A stretch of DNA of 21,003 nt from Desulfobacteraceae bacterium UBA5616 (GCA_002423615.1 DIKO01000035.1:1-21003), one strand, 5' to 3'; positions 7,086 through 16,413 are shown, counted from the first letter of the stretch. A program made the numbers and translations. The notes: a model not told the origin generated them from the sequence alone.

Positions 7086-8954
7086 ATGAAAATGATCCCT
7101 GGGAGATATTTCGATGCGCCTGATATGGAATGGTACAAGCAACGTCTCACACGGATTGTGTTCGTCGTGATGGTGGTGTTTTCAGCGCTCTTTCTACGTC
7201 TCTTTTACCTTCAGGCCATAGGGGGGAGCGAGTATAGAAGACTTTCAGAGAATAACTGTATTCGCCTCCAAACTATTCAGCCGGCCAGGGGTCTTATCTT
7301 TGACAGGAACGGAGAGCTTCTGGTGGATAACCGGCCTTCCTTTGATCTGTATATCACCCCCAAGGATGCAACACCCCTGGAGGAAACCCTTCTTCGTTTG
7401 TCGCACTTCAGCGGGATTGAGTTGGCAGACCTTAAGTCCCGAATTGCCGAGGCAAAGGGCCGACCTTTCTATAAGCCGGTCCTGCTGATGCGTGACATGG
7501 GAAGGGATCTCTTTGCCGCTGTGGAGGTACATCGCTATGAACTGCCGGGGGTCTTCGTCAGTATTGAACCGCTGAGGCACTACCTCAATGAACGGTTTGC
7601 ACCCCACCTGATCGGGTATCTGGGTGAAATCAACGGGCAGGAATTGGCAAGCGGGGAATATGTGGGGCGAAGACAGGGAGATGTCATCGGAAAATTCGGG
7701 ATTGAAAGAACTCTGGAGAACTACCTTAAAGGGAAGCCCGGGGGACGGCAGGTGGAGGTCAATGCGGCCGGCCAGGTGATCCGGGTGTTGAGGACGGTCA
7801 ACGCCGTGTCCGGGGACAAGATCTACCTGACCCTTGATAAAAGACTTCAGGAACTGGCCCAGACCCTGTTCGAAGGCAAGGTGGGATCGGCAGTGGCCAT
7901 GGACCCGTCCAACGGGGAAGTCCTGGCCATGGTCAGCAGTCCTGGTTTTGATCAAAATGAATTCGTAGGCGGTCTGTCCCATAAAGCATGGAACAAATTG
8001 ATGTCCAATCCCGATCGCCCCATGGAGAACAAGGCCATCCAGGGCGAATACCCTCCGGCGTCCACCTATAAAATTATAACGGCCCTCGGAGGCCTGGAAG
8101 AAAATGTCATTGATGCGCACACGGCCATATTCTGCAATGGAAAATACCGATTCGGAGACCGGGTTTTCAGAGACTGGAAAAAAGGAGGACACGGTTCCGT
8201 TGATGTGGAAAAAGCGATTGCCCAATCCTGCGATGTATTTTTTTACCAGGTGGGGCAGAAACTCGGAGTGGACCGCCTGGCGCGCTACGCCAGGGCTGCC
8301 GGACTCGGGGAGGTCAGCGGCATTGATCTCGGCAATGAAAAGCCGGGGCTCGTTCCCACATCGGCCTGGAAAAAACAGAAAACAGGCGTTCCCTGGAGGG
8401 GGGGCGAGACCCTTTCCGTGGCCATCGGCCAGGGTTATAACCTGGCAACACCGCTTCAGGTATTGTGTGTTACGTGTGCCGTGGGCAATGGTGGAACGCG
8501 GTACCGACCCCAGATTTTTAAAAAAATAGAAACTCCTTATGGAGATTTGGTCAGAGAGAATTTTCCCGAGCCGGTCGGAAAATTACCGGTAAGTGCCGAA
8601 AACCAGGCGATCGTCCGGAAAGGACTGTTCAAGGTGGTTAATGAACCCGGCGGCACGGCCTTTCAGTCCAGAATCGCGGGCATTCCCATGAGTGGTAAAA
8701 CAGGTACGGCGCAGGTTGTGGGAAGGGGTGAAAGCCCAAAAACCAAAGGAAACAAAACATCCTGGAATTTTTTGGACCATGCCTGGTTTACCGCCTATGC
8801 ACCATCCGATAACCCGAAAATCGCAGTTACCATTATGGTGGAACACGGTGAACACGGCTCCAGTGCGGCAGCTCCGATCGCCGCCAAAATGATATACGCC
8901 TACTTGTCTCAGGATTATAAAATTGAAGCCGAGCCCGTACTTTTGGAAGAGTAA
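7086..8954 (+). CDS. mrdA: Penicillin-binding protein 2, elongation-specific transpeptidase
   Basis: 622 residues, the normal size for class B PBP2. It crosslinks peptidoglycan during lateral wall growth and acts with RodA. The sequence has an N-terminal membrane anchor (about 23-45), a pedestal/dimerisation domain beginning near the ARGLIFDRNG motif (67-76), and the transpeptidase domain with Ser326-Thr-Tyr-Lys329 (SxxK), Ser381-Cys-Asp (SxN equivalent, the SCD form usual for PBP2) and Lys538-Thr-Gly (KTG). The start lacks a clear ribosome binding site. ATG 7086, ATG 7092 or ATG 7125 (MEWYKQRL) are all possible, and the longest is given. It lies 33 nt after mreD. Confidence 0.96.
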   Translation: MKMIPGRYFDAPDMEWYKQRLTRIVFVVMVVFSALFLRLFYLQAIGGSEYRRLSENNCIRLQTIQPARGLIFDRNGELLVDNRPSFDLYITPKDATPLEETLLRLSHFSGIELADLKSRIAEAKGRPFYKPVLLMRDMGRDLFAAVEVHRYELPGVFVSIEPLRHYLNERFAPHLIGYLGEINGQELASGEYVGRRQGDVIGKFGIERTLENYLKGKPGGRQVEVNAAGQVIRVLRTVNAVSGDKIYLTLDKRLQELAQTLFEGKVGSAVAMDPSNGEVLAMVSSPGFDQNEFVGGLSHKAWNKLMSNPDRPMENKAIQGEYPPASTYKIITALGGLEENVIDAHTAIFCNGKYRFGDRVFRDWKKGGHGSVDVEKAIAQSCDVFFYQVGQKLGVDRLARYARAAGLGEVSGIDLGNEKPGLVPTSAWKKQKTGVPWRGGETLSVAIGQGYNLATPLQVLCVTCAVGNGGTRYRPQIFKKIETPYGDLVRENFPEPVGKLPVSAENQAIVRKGLFKVVNEPGGTAFQSRIAGIPMSGKTGTAQVVGRGESPKTKGNKTSWNFLDHAWFTAYAPSDNPKIAVTIMVEHGEHGSSAAAPIAAKMIYAYLSQDYKIEAEPVLLEE

Positions 8955-9017
8955 CCCAGGGTGAAGCGGGAGAAAACCTTCAGCATGGATTAAACCATCG
9001 AAAAAACGGGATTCGTC

Positions 9018-10124
9018 ATGTTTGACAGAAAGTTGACGCAAAATTTTAACTGGGTCCTCATGGGACTCACCGTGGCCCTGGCGATAATAGGCGTCATGAT
9101 GGTTTACAGCGCCGTCACTGCAGGGCCGGATGATGTTCAAAAGGGTCTGGTTTTCAAACAAATCATATGGTTCGCGTCGGGGTTCCTGATGGTGCTGTTC
9201 CTGATTCTGGTGGACTACAGATCCCTGGAGCCGTGGTCAAACCTTATTTATGTTTTTTGTCTATGTCTCCTGATTTTTGTGTTTCTGATCGGTAAAACCG
9301 CGGGTGGATCAAGGCGATGGATTGAGCTGGGTTTTTTTTCGATCCAGCCTTCGGAGTTGATGAAGATAGCGATCATCATCACACTTGCCCGGTACTACGC
9401 CAAAAGGATTACCATCGGCGGGCTCACTTTGCGAAACCTTTTTAAACCCATTTTAATCGTCGCAGTGCCTGTAGTGTTGATCCTGAAGCAGCCGGATCTG
9501 GGAACCGCCATTTTACTGGTCCTGGTCGCCGCCAGCGTTACCCTCTTCGCCAAAATCGAAAGGCGCTCCTTGATTTATCTGACGGCATCGGGAGTGGTCT
9601 GTGCGCCCCTGATATGGTTTTTTTTAAAGGACTACCAGAAGCAGCGGATACTGACTTTTTTAAACCCGGACCGGGATCCACTGGGGACCGGGTATCATAT
9701 CATTCAATCCAAAATCGCCATCGGCTCGGGAATGATACACGGCAAGGGATTTTTAAAAGGAACCCAGAACGCCCTTTCCTTCCTTCCTGAACAACATACC
9801 GATTTTATTTTTTCAGTCCTGGCGGAAGAGTGGGGTTTCCTGGGGGCAGGGGTATTGCTGATTCTTCTGGCCCTGATCATCATTCTCGGAATCAATGTGG
9901 CCCATTCCTGCCGGGATCCTTTCGGCATTCTCCTGTCCGTGGGTCTGGCGGTATTGATATTCTGGGAAACCCTGATCAATATCGGGATGGTCATGGGATT
10001 GATGCCGGTGGTCGGCGTTCCCTTGCCCTTCATCAGTTACGGCGGATCATCGGTGCTTGCCAAGATGATCTGCGTGGGGCTGTTGCTCAATATCGGCATG
10101 AGGCGGCATATCCTTCAGAACTAG
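9018..10124 (+). CDS. mrdB: RodA, SEDS-family peptidoglycan glycosyltransferase
   Basis: 368 residues with about ten transmembrane segments. RodA polymerises lipid II into glycan strands in the elongation complex. Conserved SEDS motifs are visible: WIELGFFSIQPSELMK (101-116), KQPDLGTA (157-164), QSKIAIGSG followed by GKG (230-244), EQHTDFIF with the catalytic Asp262 (same number as E. coli RodA), and PLPFISYGGSS (336-345). Together these favour RodA over FtsW, as does the position directly after mrdA. It ends the rod cluster. No strong terminator follows, only a weak TATCG-GGG-CGATA hairpin at 10135-10147. Confidence 0.96.
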   Translation: MFDRKLTQNFNWVLMGLTVALAIIGVMMVYSAVTAGPDDVQKGLVFKQIIWFASGFLMVLFLILVDYRSLEPWSNLIYVFCLCLLIFVFLIGKTAGGSRRWIELGFFSIQPSELMKIAIIITLARYYAKRITIGGLTLRNLFKPILIVAVPVVLILKQPDLGTAILLVLVAASVTLFAKIERRSLIYLTASGVVCAPLIWFFLKDYQKQRILTFLNPDRDPLGTGYHIIQSKIAIGSGMIHGKGFLKGTQNALSFLPEQHTDFIFSVLAEEWGFLGAGVLLILLALIIILGINVAHSCRDPFGILLSVGLAVLIFWETLINIGMVMGLMPVVGVPLPFISYGGSSVLAKMICVGLLLNIGMRRHILQN

Positions 10125-10201
10125 ACCCCGTAAATATCGGGGCGATAAAGAAAAAGCCGTAAGCATGGAATATCGGTCGCAGAATTTTTTTTAAAAAACT
10201 T

Positions 10202-10230
10202 TTGACAAGACGATTCCGCTAATGTAATAG
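10202..10230 (+). promoter_or_regulatory. Sigma70-type promoter of the ATP synthase operon
   Basis: A perfect -35 TTGACA (10202-10207) is followed by a 17-nt spacer and TAATAG (10225-10230) as the -10 box, which keeps T1, A2 and A5 of the consensus. It lies about 66 nt upstream of the first atp start codon. A GGAGGAG ribosome binding site precedes that ATG at about 10285-10291. Confidence 0.65.
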
Positions 10231-10296
10231 TCCGATTTTCTATGTAGTTGGAAAGATGATCACAACCAATTTCATCCCAGCAACGGAGGAGTCTAA

Positions 10297-10815
10297 ATGA
10301 GATTTTGGGGCCTGCTTAAAGGATTTGCACCGGGGATAACACTGGCCACGGTATTAACCCGCCAAGCACACGCTTCTTCCGGAGGAATTACGGTTTTGCC
10401 GGACGGGTCGGTAATCATCCAGATTATCAATTTTATCTTTCTGATTTGGATTCTGAACATTGTGGTTTATACGCCGATCCGGAATATTTTATTGAAAAGA
10501 AAAGAGAAAATTTCCGGCCTGGAAGCCGGGATACAAAATACGTACAACGATGCCAAAGACCAGGAAAGTTCGTGGATGACCGGCATCAAAAACGCAAGGG
10601 CCAAGGGATTGGAACACAAAGATGGCCTGATCCAGGAGGCCGAGGAAGAAGAAAAAAAGATCCTGGACAGGATTAATCGCAAAGCCTCTGATGATCTTGC
10701 ACAGCTTCGAGAAAAAATTTCAAGGGATGTGGATGATGTAAGAACGGCCCTTAGGAATGAAATCGATGTTTTTGTGGCTGCCATCAGCGCAAAGATTTTA
10801 GGGAGGAACGTCTGA
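10297..10815 (+). CDS. atpF2: ATP synthase Fo subunit b' (first b-type subunit)
   Basis: 172 residues. The protein is half of the peripheral stalk that ties F1 to Fo in the inner membrane. The N terminus carries a hydrophobic stretch ending AHA/SSGG, which looks like a cleavable signal peptide. One transmembrane helix follows (about 38-56, in the IIQIINFIFLIWIL region), then a long charged helix (70-150) typical of b subunits. It has a good ribosome binding site (GGAGGAG). The stop overlaps the next ATG in TGATG. Calling it b' rather than b is based on order (first of two b-type genes) and its shorter length. The gene symbol for this copy varies between annotations. Confidence 0.9.
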   Translation: MRFWGLLKGFAPGITLATVLTRQAHASSGGITVLPDGSVIIQIINFIFLIWILNIVVYTPIRNILLKRKEKISGLEAGIQNTYNDAKDQESSWMTGIKNARAKGLEHKDGLIQEAEEEEKKILDRINRKASDDLAQLREKISRDVDDVRTALRNEIDVFVAAISAKILGRNV

Positions 10816-11429
10816 TGAGGAAATCGGGTATGCGCCGGAACCCAGGTCTAACATCATGCTTATGGCTGCTTGTTCTGCTTTCCATTTCAGTGCTGTTTTG
10901 TATGCCTGCTGTTGCGTCCGAAGAAAACGGCGGTCATGGGGATCCTGCCGCCAAAGGATGGGTGGCGACCGATACGTATCGGGTCATTAATTTCGGCATC
11001 CTTGCGGCGGCCTTGTTTTTTATTTTAAGAAAGCCCGCTTCCCAGGCCTTGAATTCGAGAATCAGCGGTATCAAGGAACAGCTTGAAGAACTTGAGATGA
11101 AAAAACAGGAAGCCGAAAAAGAGCTCGCCCAGCATAAGGAGAAGCTGGCTTTACTGGACAAGGAAGCTGAAAAAATCGTTGAAGAATACATCCGGCAGGG
11201 AAATGAGGCAAAGGCCAGAATATTGAAGGAAGCCGAGTTGATGGCGGAAAAGCTTGAAACCAAAGCTAAAAGAAATATCGAACATGAATTTAAACAGGCC
11301 AGAAATCAACTTCAGACTGAAATCATTGAACAGGCCCTGGCTAAGGCGGAAAAGGAAATCATAGAGAAAATTTCATCCGAAGACCAAACCAGGCTCGTTG
11401 ACGAATATTTAGAGAAGGTGGTGGCATAG
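10815..11429 (+). CDS. atpF: ATP synthase Fo subunit b
   Basis: 204 residues, longer than the E. coli b subunit (156). The N terminus has a Lys/Arg start, a hydrophobic run and AVA/SEENGG, again resembling a signal peptide. The real membrane helix (about 57-76, in VINFGILAAALFFILRKPAS) follows, then a continuous right-handed coiled-coil-like helix rich in Glu, Lys and Ala to residue 180. It pairs with b' to form the heterodimeric peripheral stalk. Start and stop overlap the neighbouring genes by one base each (TGATG and TAGTG). Confidence 0.93.
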   Translation: MRKSGMRRNPGLTSCLWLLVLLSISVLFCMPAVASEENGGHGDPAAKGWVATDTYRVINFGILAAALFFILRKPASQALNSRISGIKEQLEELEMKKQEAEKELAQHKEKLALLDKEAEKIVEEYIRQGNEAKARILKEAELMAEKLETKAKRNIEHEFKQARNQLQTEIIEQALAKAEKEIIEKISSEDQTRLVDEYLEKVVA

Positions 11430-11980
11430 TGAAAAACGTGGTGATATCAAGGCGGTATGCCAAGGCGCTTCTGTTGATCGGACAAGAAGATGGTCAGGCG
11501 GAAAAATATCGGGCCGAACTCGAAGGCCTGGCCGGCTTAATCCAAAGGGAAAAGACACTGGGAGAGGTTCTCAACAACCCGTTGTATACGGCATCTGCAA
11601 GAAAGAACATTTTGAAGGCCGTTGTCGATAAGCTGGGTCTAACCGGCATGATGAAATCTTTTCTTCTTTTACTTTTTGATAAAGGACGGATTGGTTTTTT
11701 AGACAGTATCAGTGACTACTACGCAAAATTGGCAGATGAATTGAAAGGCGTGGCGAGAGCCAGCCTGACTTCCGCCACCCGGCTTTCGGATGACGCCATA
11801 GAAAAAATCCGCGCTTCCTTGTCGAAAATGACCAACAGGGAAGTAGAGCTGGATGTCAGACAGGATGCAAGCCTGATCGGTGGGGTTGTAACCCAGATCG
11901 GCGACCTCGTTCTGGACGGAAGCATCAAAACACAATTACTCAATATGAGAGAATCTTTAAAAAGGGGTGAGAGTGTCTAA
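11429..11980 (+). CDS. atpH: ATP synthase F1 subunit delta
   Basis: 183 residues, standard length. Delta caps the alpha3-beta3 head and binds the b subunits (OSCP homologue). The N-terminal helical domain begins VISRRYAKALLLIG. The C-terminal part contains the typical LTSATRLSDD and the IGGVVTQIGDLVLDGSIKTQL signature, ending with LLNMRESL. The start is GTG at 11429, overlapping the TAG stop of atpF. The stop TAA overlaps the atpA ATG by one base. Confidence 0.95.
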   Translation: MKNVVISRRYAKALLLIGQEDGQAEKYRAELEGLAGLIQREKTLGEVLNNPLYTASARKNILKAVVDKLGLTGMMKSFLLLLFDKGRIGFLDSISDYYAKLADELKGVARASLTSATRLSDDAIEKIRASLSKMTNREVELDVRQDASLIGGVVTQIGDLVLDGSIKTQLLNMRESLKRGESV

Positions 11981-13494
11981 TGGAACTAAGAGCCGAAGAA
12001 ATAAGTCAGATCATCAAAGAGCAGATTAAGGATTACGACAAGAAAGTCGAACTCAGTGAAACGGGTGTGGTCTTGTCGGTGGGTGATGGCATCGCCAGGG
12101 TATATGGCTTGGAAAAGGCCATGGCATTGGAGCTGGTGGAATTCCCCGGCGGTATTCTCGGACTGGCGTTGAACCTCGAGGAGGATAATGTGGGTGTCGC
12201 CATCATGGGCGAGGATATTCACATTAAAGAGGGCGACATCGTAAAAAGGACCGGCCGCATTGCCCAGGTCCCTGTGGGCGAAGGCGTTTTGGGACGGGTG
12301 GTCTCGGCAGTCGGCGAGCCATTGGACGGCAAGGGGCCCCTGGATACGGACCAGTCACGTCGTGTTGAAATGGTAGCGCCCGGCGTTATCGCCCGAAAAA
12401 GTGTTCACGAACCCATGTATACCGGTTTGAAGGCGGTTGACGCCATGACCCCGGTCGGCAGGGGGCAACGCGAACTGATTATCGGAGATCGCCAGATCGG
12501 GAAAACCGCTGTGGCGATTGATGCCATTCTTGCTCAGAAAGGGCAGGGCGTTTTTTGTATTTATGTAGCCTGCGGTCAGAAAAAATCAACCGTGGCCCAG
12601 GTCGTGGCAGTTCTGGAAAAACACGGCGCCATGGAATATACCACAGTGGTTTCCGCCTGCGCCAGTGATCCGGCAACCCTGCAGTATATTGCGCCTTACG
12701 CCGGTTGCGCCATGGGCGAATATTTCCGTGACAAAGGCCAGCACGCCTTGATTATTTACGATGACCTTTCCAAGCAGGCGGCAGCTTATCGCCAGGTATC
12801 CTTGCTCCTGAGAAGGCCCCCGGGGCGCGAAGCTTATCCCGGAGATATTTTTTACAACCATTCCAGGCTTCTGGAGCGAGCTTCCAAATTAAGCGACAAT
12901 CTCGGTGCCGGCTCCCTGACGGCCCTCCCCATCATTGAAACCCAGGCCGGCGACGTATCGGCTTATATTCCCACCAACGTTATTTCCATTACCGATGGGC
13001 AGATATACCTCGAACCCGGTTTGTTCTTTGCCGGTGTCAGACCCGCCATCAATGTTGGCCTTTCCGTATCCCGCGTCGGTGGTTCCGCCCAGATTAAAGC
13101 CATGAAACAGGTTGCCGGGACGCTTCGCCTTGATTTGGCCCAATACAGGGAACTCGAGGCTTTTGCGGCCTTCGGCAGCGATCTGGACGCTGCAACCCAG
13201 AGGCAGCTCACACGCGGGGAAAGACTGGTGGAATTGTTGAAACAACCCCAGTATCAGCCGTTGCCCGTGGAAAAACAGGTTTTGATTATCTTTGCCGGCA
13301 CCAAGGGATTTCTTGATAAATACCCCGCCGGGGTTGTCACTAAATATGAGGCGGGACTTTATCCTTTTATTGAAAGCAGATTTCCAAAAATCTTTACGGA
13401 AATCTCAGAGAAAAAACAAATTTCCGAAGATTTGGAGATATTAATAAGAGAGGCTTTAACTGCATACGACGAGGAGTTCAAGGATACCATTTAA
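11980..13494 (+). CDS. atpA: ATP synthase F1 subunit alpha
   Basis: 504 residues, full length. It is the non-catalytic nucleotide-binding subunit of the F1 hexamer. It has the N-terminal beta-barrel (26-92), the Walker A loop GDRQIGKT (169-176), the IIYDDLSKQA Walker B region, and the alpha signature PAINVGLSVSRVGG with the arginine finger in SVSRVG. The C-terminal helical domain is complete. It overlaps atpH by one base. About 70 nt separate it from atpG, with no terminator. Confidence 0.98.
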   Translation: MELRAEEISQIIKEQIKDYDKKVELSETGVVLSVGDGIARVYGLEKAMALELVEFPGGILGLALNLEEDNVGVAIMGEDIHIKEGDIVKRTGRIAQVPVGEGVLGRVVSAVGEPLDGKGPLDTDQSRRVEMVAPGVIARKSVHEPMYTGLKAVDAMTPVGRGQRELIIGDRQIGKTAVAIDAILAQKGQGVFCIYVACGQKKSTVAQVVAVLEKHGAMEYTTVVSACASDPATLQYIAPYAGCAMGEYFRDKGQHALIIYDDLSKQAAAYRQVSLLLRRPPGREAYPGDIFYNHSRLLERASKLSDNLGAGSLTALPIIETQAGDVSAYIPTNVISITDGQIYLEPGLFFAGVRPAINVGLSVSRVGGSAQIKAMKQVAGTLRLDLAQYRELEAFAAFGSDLDAATQRQLTRGERLVELLKQPQYQPLPVEKQVLIIFAGTKGFLDKYPAGVVTKYEAGLYPFIESRFPKIFTEISEKKQISEDLEILIREALTAYDEEFKDTI

Positions 13495-13565
13495 ACTAAA
13501 AGAGTTTCGGGAAATTCCTTTTCGTCTTCCGATGACGGTGCTTTATTGAATAAGGACGGGATGTT

Positions 13566-14456
13566 ATGCCTAGTTTAAAAGATGTAAAGATAAAAATCGG
13601 TGCGGTTAAAAAAACCCAGCAAATCACCAAGGCTATGAACATGGTTGCCACTTCCAGACTCCGGGGCGCACAGACCAATATGGACCGATTCCGGCCCTAT
13701 GCCGCAAAATTTGCCGAGGTTCTGGGCAGCCTGGCCGAGAAGGCCGGAGGTGATGTGAGCCCTCTGCTGATCCCGCGCGACGCAACCAAAAATATCCATA
13801 TTGTTTTGTGCACCTCCGACAGAGGCCTTTGCGGCGGATTCAATGCAAACCTCATCGAAAAAGCGCAAAAATTTATGGCTGAAAGGAGCGGGCAGGAAGT
13901 GACCTTTTCCTTTACCAATTTTGGGAAAAGAGGCCGGGACTGGACTCGTAAAAATAAACTGAAAATGGTGGATCAGTACATCGGCGTCGTTGGAACCCGG
14001 ATCGGCTTTAACGTGGCCCTAAAAGCCGGGCGAAAACTGATTGACGCGTTCCTGGATGAGACCCACGATGAAGTTTATGTGGTATATGCCGAGTTCGTCA
14101 GCATGGGCCGTCAGGTGCCGACGATCAAACAGCTTTTGCCCATTCCACCGATAGACAAAAAGGAAGAGAAGGCGCAAGAGCCCGTTGCCTACCTGGCCGA
14201 ACATATTTGCGAACCGTCTGCGGATGAACTCCTGGGAGAGTTGCTGCCGAGAAATATCTACGTACAATTGTTCAGCGCTTTGCTGGAAACTTCAACGAGT
14301 GAGCACGCAGCCAGGATGACCGCAATGGATAACGCCACCAAGGCCTGCAAGGATCTGATTGAAAATTTAACACTTGCTTTCAATAAAGCACGGCAGGCCG
14401 CTATTACCGCAGAGCTCATGGACATCGTCGGAGGCGCCGAGGCGCTTAAAGGATAA
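13566..14456 (+). CDS. atpG: ATP synthase F1 subunit gamma
   Basis: 296 residues, normal length. Gamma is the rotating central shaft of F1. The N-terminal helix reads PSLKDVKIKIGAVKKTQQIT followed by KAMNMVATSRLR. The middle domain includes CTSDRGLCGGFNAN, and the C-terminal helix includes MTAMDNATKACKDLI and FNKARQAAITAELMDIVGGAEAL. All are hallmark gamma sequences. The start ATG follows a GGACGGGA-type site. The gap to atpD is 34 nt and contains the atpD ribosome binding site. Confidence 0.97.
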   Translation: MPSLKDVKIKIGAVKKTQQITKAMNMVATSRLRGAQTNMDRFRPYAAKFAEVLGSLAEKAGGDVSPLLIPRDATKNIHIVLCTSDRGLCGGFNANLIEKAQKFMAERSGQEVTFSFTNFGKRGRDWTRKNKLKMVDQYIGVVGTRIGFNVALKAGRKLIDAFLDETHDEVYVVYAEFVSMGRQVPTIKQLLPIPPIDKKEEKAQEPVAYLAEHICEPSADELLGELLPRNIYVQLFSALLETSTSEHAARMTAMDNATKACKDLIENLTLAFNKARQAAITAELMDIVGGAEALKG

Positions 14457-14490
14457 AAAATAATACCTTTATATCTACAGGAGGTTATAA

Positions 14491-15906
14491 ATGGGTGAGA
14501 ATACAGGAACGATAACGCAGGTAATGGGACCTGTCGTCGACGTTGAGTTTGAACAAGGCAAGCTGCCCACCATATATACTGCGCTTTTGATTACCAACCC
14601 GACGATTAACGAAGAGTCGGACAACCTGGTAGTTGAAGTTGCCCAGCATTTGGGTGATAACGTCGTTCGGACGATCGCTATGGATGTTACTGATGGGTTG
14701 GTCAGGGGCCAGAAGGTCAAGGACACTGGAAAACCCATCATGATGCCAGTTGGGGAAGCCGGACTGGGAAGGGTGCTTAATGTTGTGGGGCGGCCCGTGG
14801 ATGGCCTCGGCCCCGTAAGTCAGGAAAAAATGCTGCCCATTCACCGCCTGGCCCCGAGCTTTACGGAACAGGATACATCGGTTCGTGTTCTTGAGACCGG
14901 GATCAAGGTTATCGACCTCCTGGTTCCCTTTCCCCGTGGCGGTAAAATGGGTCTTTTCGGCGGTGCCGGTGTTGGGAAAACCGTTATTATGATGGAAATG
15001 GTCAATAACATCGCCCTGCAGCACGGCGGTATCTCGGTTTTTGCAGGTGTGGGGGAGAGAACCCGTGAGGGCAACGACCTTTACCATGAAATGAAGGAAG
15101 CGGGTGTTCTTCCCAAAGCGGCCCTGATTTACGGGCAGATGACCGAACCCCCAGGAGCCCGAGCCCGGGTCGCGCTGTCCGCGCTAACGGCCGCAGAGTA
15201 CTTTCGTGACCAAGAAGGTCAGGATGTACTTATTTTCATTGATAATATATTCAGGTTTACCCAGGCCGGCTCCGAGGTTTCCGCTCTTCTGGGCAGAATG
15301 CCGTCAGCGGTGGGTTATCAGCCGACCCTGGCTGTTGACCTCGGTGAGCTTCAGGAAAGGATCACGTCGACGGATAAAGGCTCAATCACCGCCGTTCAGT
15401 GTGTTTATGTTCCTGCCGACGACCTGACGGACCCTGCTCCGGCCACGACCTTTGCACATCTTGACGGTACCGTAGTTCTTTCCCGAAAATTAGTTGAAAA
15501 GGGCATTTATCCATCCGTTGATCCCCTGGACTCGACCTCCAGAATTCTTGATGCCGCTTATATCGGGGAAGAACACTACCAGGTTGCTCGGTCTGTGCAG
15601 CGAACACTTCAGAAATATACGGAATTGCAAGATATTATTGCAATTCTCGGTGTTGATGAATTATCGGATGAGGATAAGATTACCGTATCCAGGGCGAGAA
15701 AACTGGAAAGGTTCCTGTCTCAGCCGTTCCATGTTGCCGAAGTTTTCACCAATACTCCGGGTGCATACGTGAAGATAGAGGACACCATCCGAGGCTTCAA
15801 GGAAATTTTGGAAGGAAAACATGACGATCTCCCCGAGCAGGCATTCCTTATGGTGGGAGGAATTGAAGAGGCTGTTGCAAAAGCCAAAAAAATGTCTGAA
15901 GAATAA
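14491..15906 (+). CDS. atpD: ATP synthase F1 subunit beta
   Basis: 471 residues, full length. This is the catalytic subunit. Walker A is GGAGVGKT (157-164). The catalytic Glu lies in GERTREGND (188-196). Walker B is in the DVLIFIDNIFRF region. The DELSD(E)D motif that contacts gamma is near residue 395, and the adenine-pocket C-terminal region is complete. It has an excellent ribosome binding site, AGGAGG, 7-8 nt before the ATG. Confidence 0.98.
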   Translation: MGENTGTITQVMGPVVDVEFEQGKLPTIYTALLITNPTINEESDNLVVEVAQHLGDNVVRTIAMDVTDGLVRGQKVKDTGKPIMMPVGEAGLGRVLNVVGRPVDGLGPVSQEKMLPIHRLAPSFTEQDTSVRVLETGIKVIDLLVPFPRGGKMGLFGGAGVGKTVIMMEMVNNIALQHGGISVFAGVGERTREGNDLYHEMKEAGVLPKAALIYGQMTEPPGARARVALSALTAAEYFRDQEGQDVLIFIDNIFRFTQAGSEVSALLGRMPSAVGYQPTLAVDLGELQERITSTDKGSITAVQCVYVPADDLTDPAPATTFAHLDGTVVLSRKLVEKGIYPSVDPLDSTSRILDAAYIGEEHYQVARSVQRTLQKYTELQDIIAILGVDELSDEDKITVSRARKLERFLSQPFHVAEVFTNTPGAYVKIEDTIRGFKEILEGKHDDLPEQAFLMVGGIEEAVAKAKKMSEE

Positions 15907-15925
15907 TTTTCGATGGGGATAAAAA

Positions 15926-16342
15926 ATGGCAAATAATATCAAGCTTGAAATCGTAACGCCGGAAAAGACCGTTGTTAATGAAGAGGCAAAGATTGTCGTA
16001 GCCCCGGGAACGCTTGGAGAATTCGGCATTCTGGCCGGGCACACCCCCTTCATGACGACCCTTAAGTTGGGGACTATTCGGTATACGGATGCATCCGGAA
16101 GGGAAAGGTTTGTATTTATCAGCGGTGGTTTTTCAGAGGCCCTGCCAGATAAAGTGACCGTGCTTGCGGAAAGTGCCGAAAGGCGATGTGATATTGATAT
16201 TGAAAGGGCCAGAGGGGCTCTTGAAAGGGCTGAAAAACGTTTGCAGGAACAGGCGGCAAAAGAAAATATCGATTTTGTAAGAGCAAAAGCTGCCTTGGAC
16301 CGTGCTCTACATCGAATGAAAATCGCGGAAACAAGACGGTAG
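15926..16342 (+). CDS. atpC: ATP synthase F1 subunit epsilon
   Basis: 138 residues. The N-terminal beta-sandwich (about 1-85) contains IVTPEKTVVNEEAK and GEFGILAGHTPFMTTLKLG. The C-terminal two-helix domain (about 90-138) is present, so the inhibitory form of epsilon is possible. It is the last gene of the operon and is followed by a strong terminator. GGGGA lies about 5 nt before the ATG. Confidence 0.96.
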   Translation: MANNIKLEIVTPEKTVVNEEAKIVVAPGTLGEFGILAGHTPFMTTLKLGTIRYTDASGRERFVFISGGFSEALPDKVTVLAESAERRCDIDIERARGALERAEKRLQEQAAKENIDFVRAKAALDRALHRMKIAETRR

Positions 16343-16370
16343 CTCCGAATTAACTTTTTTGGTTTTGAAG

Positions 16371-16413
16371 AAGGCGATTCTGATTTTATTAAAAAGGAAT
16401 CGCCTTTATTTTT
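16371..16413 (+). terminator. Intrinsic terminator of the atp operon
   Basis: AAGGCGATTC (16371-16380) and GAATCGCCTT (16397-16406) pair perfectly around a 16-nt AT-rich loop. TATTTTTG follows. It lies 29 nt after the atpC stop codon. Confidence 0.9.

Noticed and set aside
7245..8225. 326-codon minus-strand open frame opposite mrdA
   Set aside because: It is a shadow of the PBP2 gene, which has all transpeptidase motifs in the plus frame. The minus frame shows no family features.
10135..10147. TATCG-GGG-CGATA hairpin after rodA as a terminator
   Set aside because: The stem is only 5 bp and is followed by A-rich rather than T-rich sequence.
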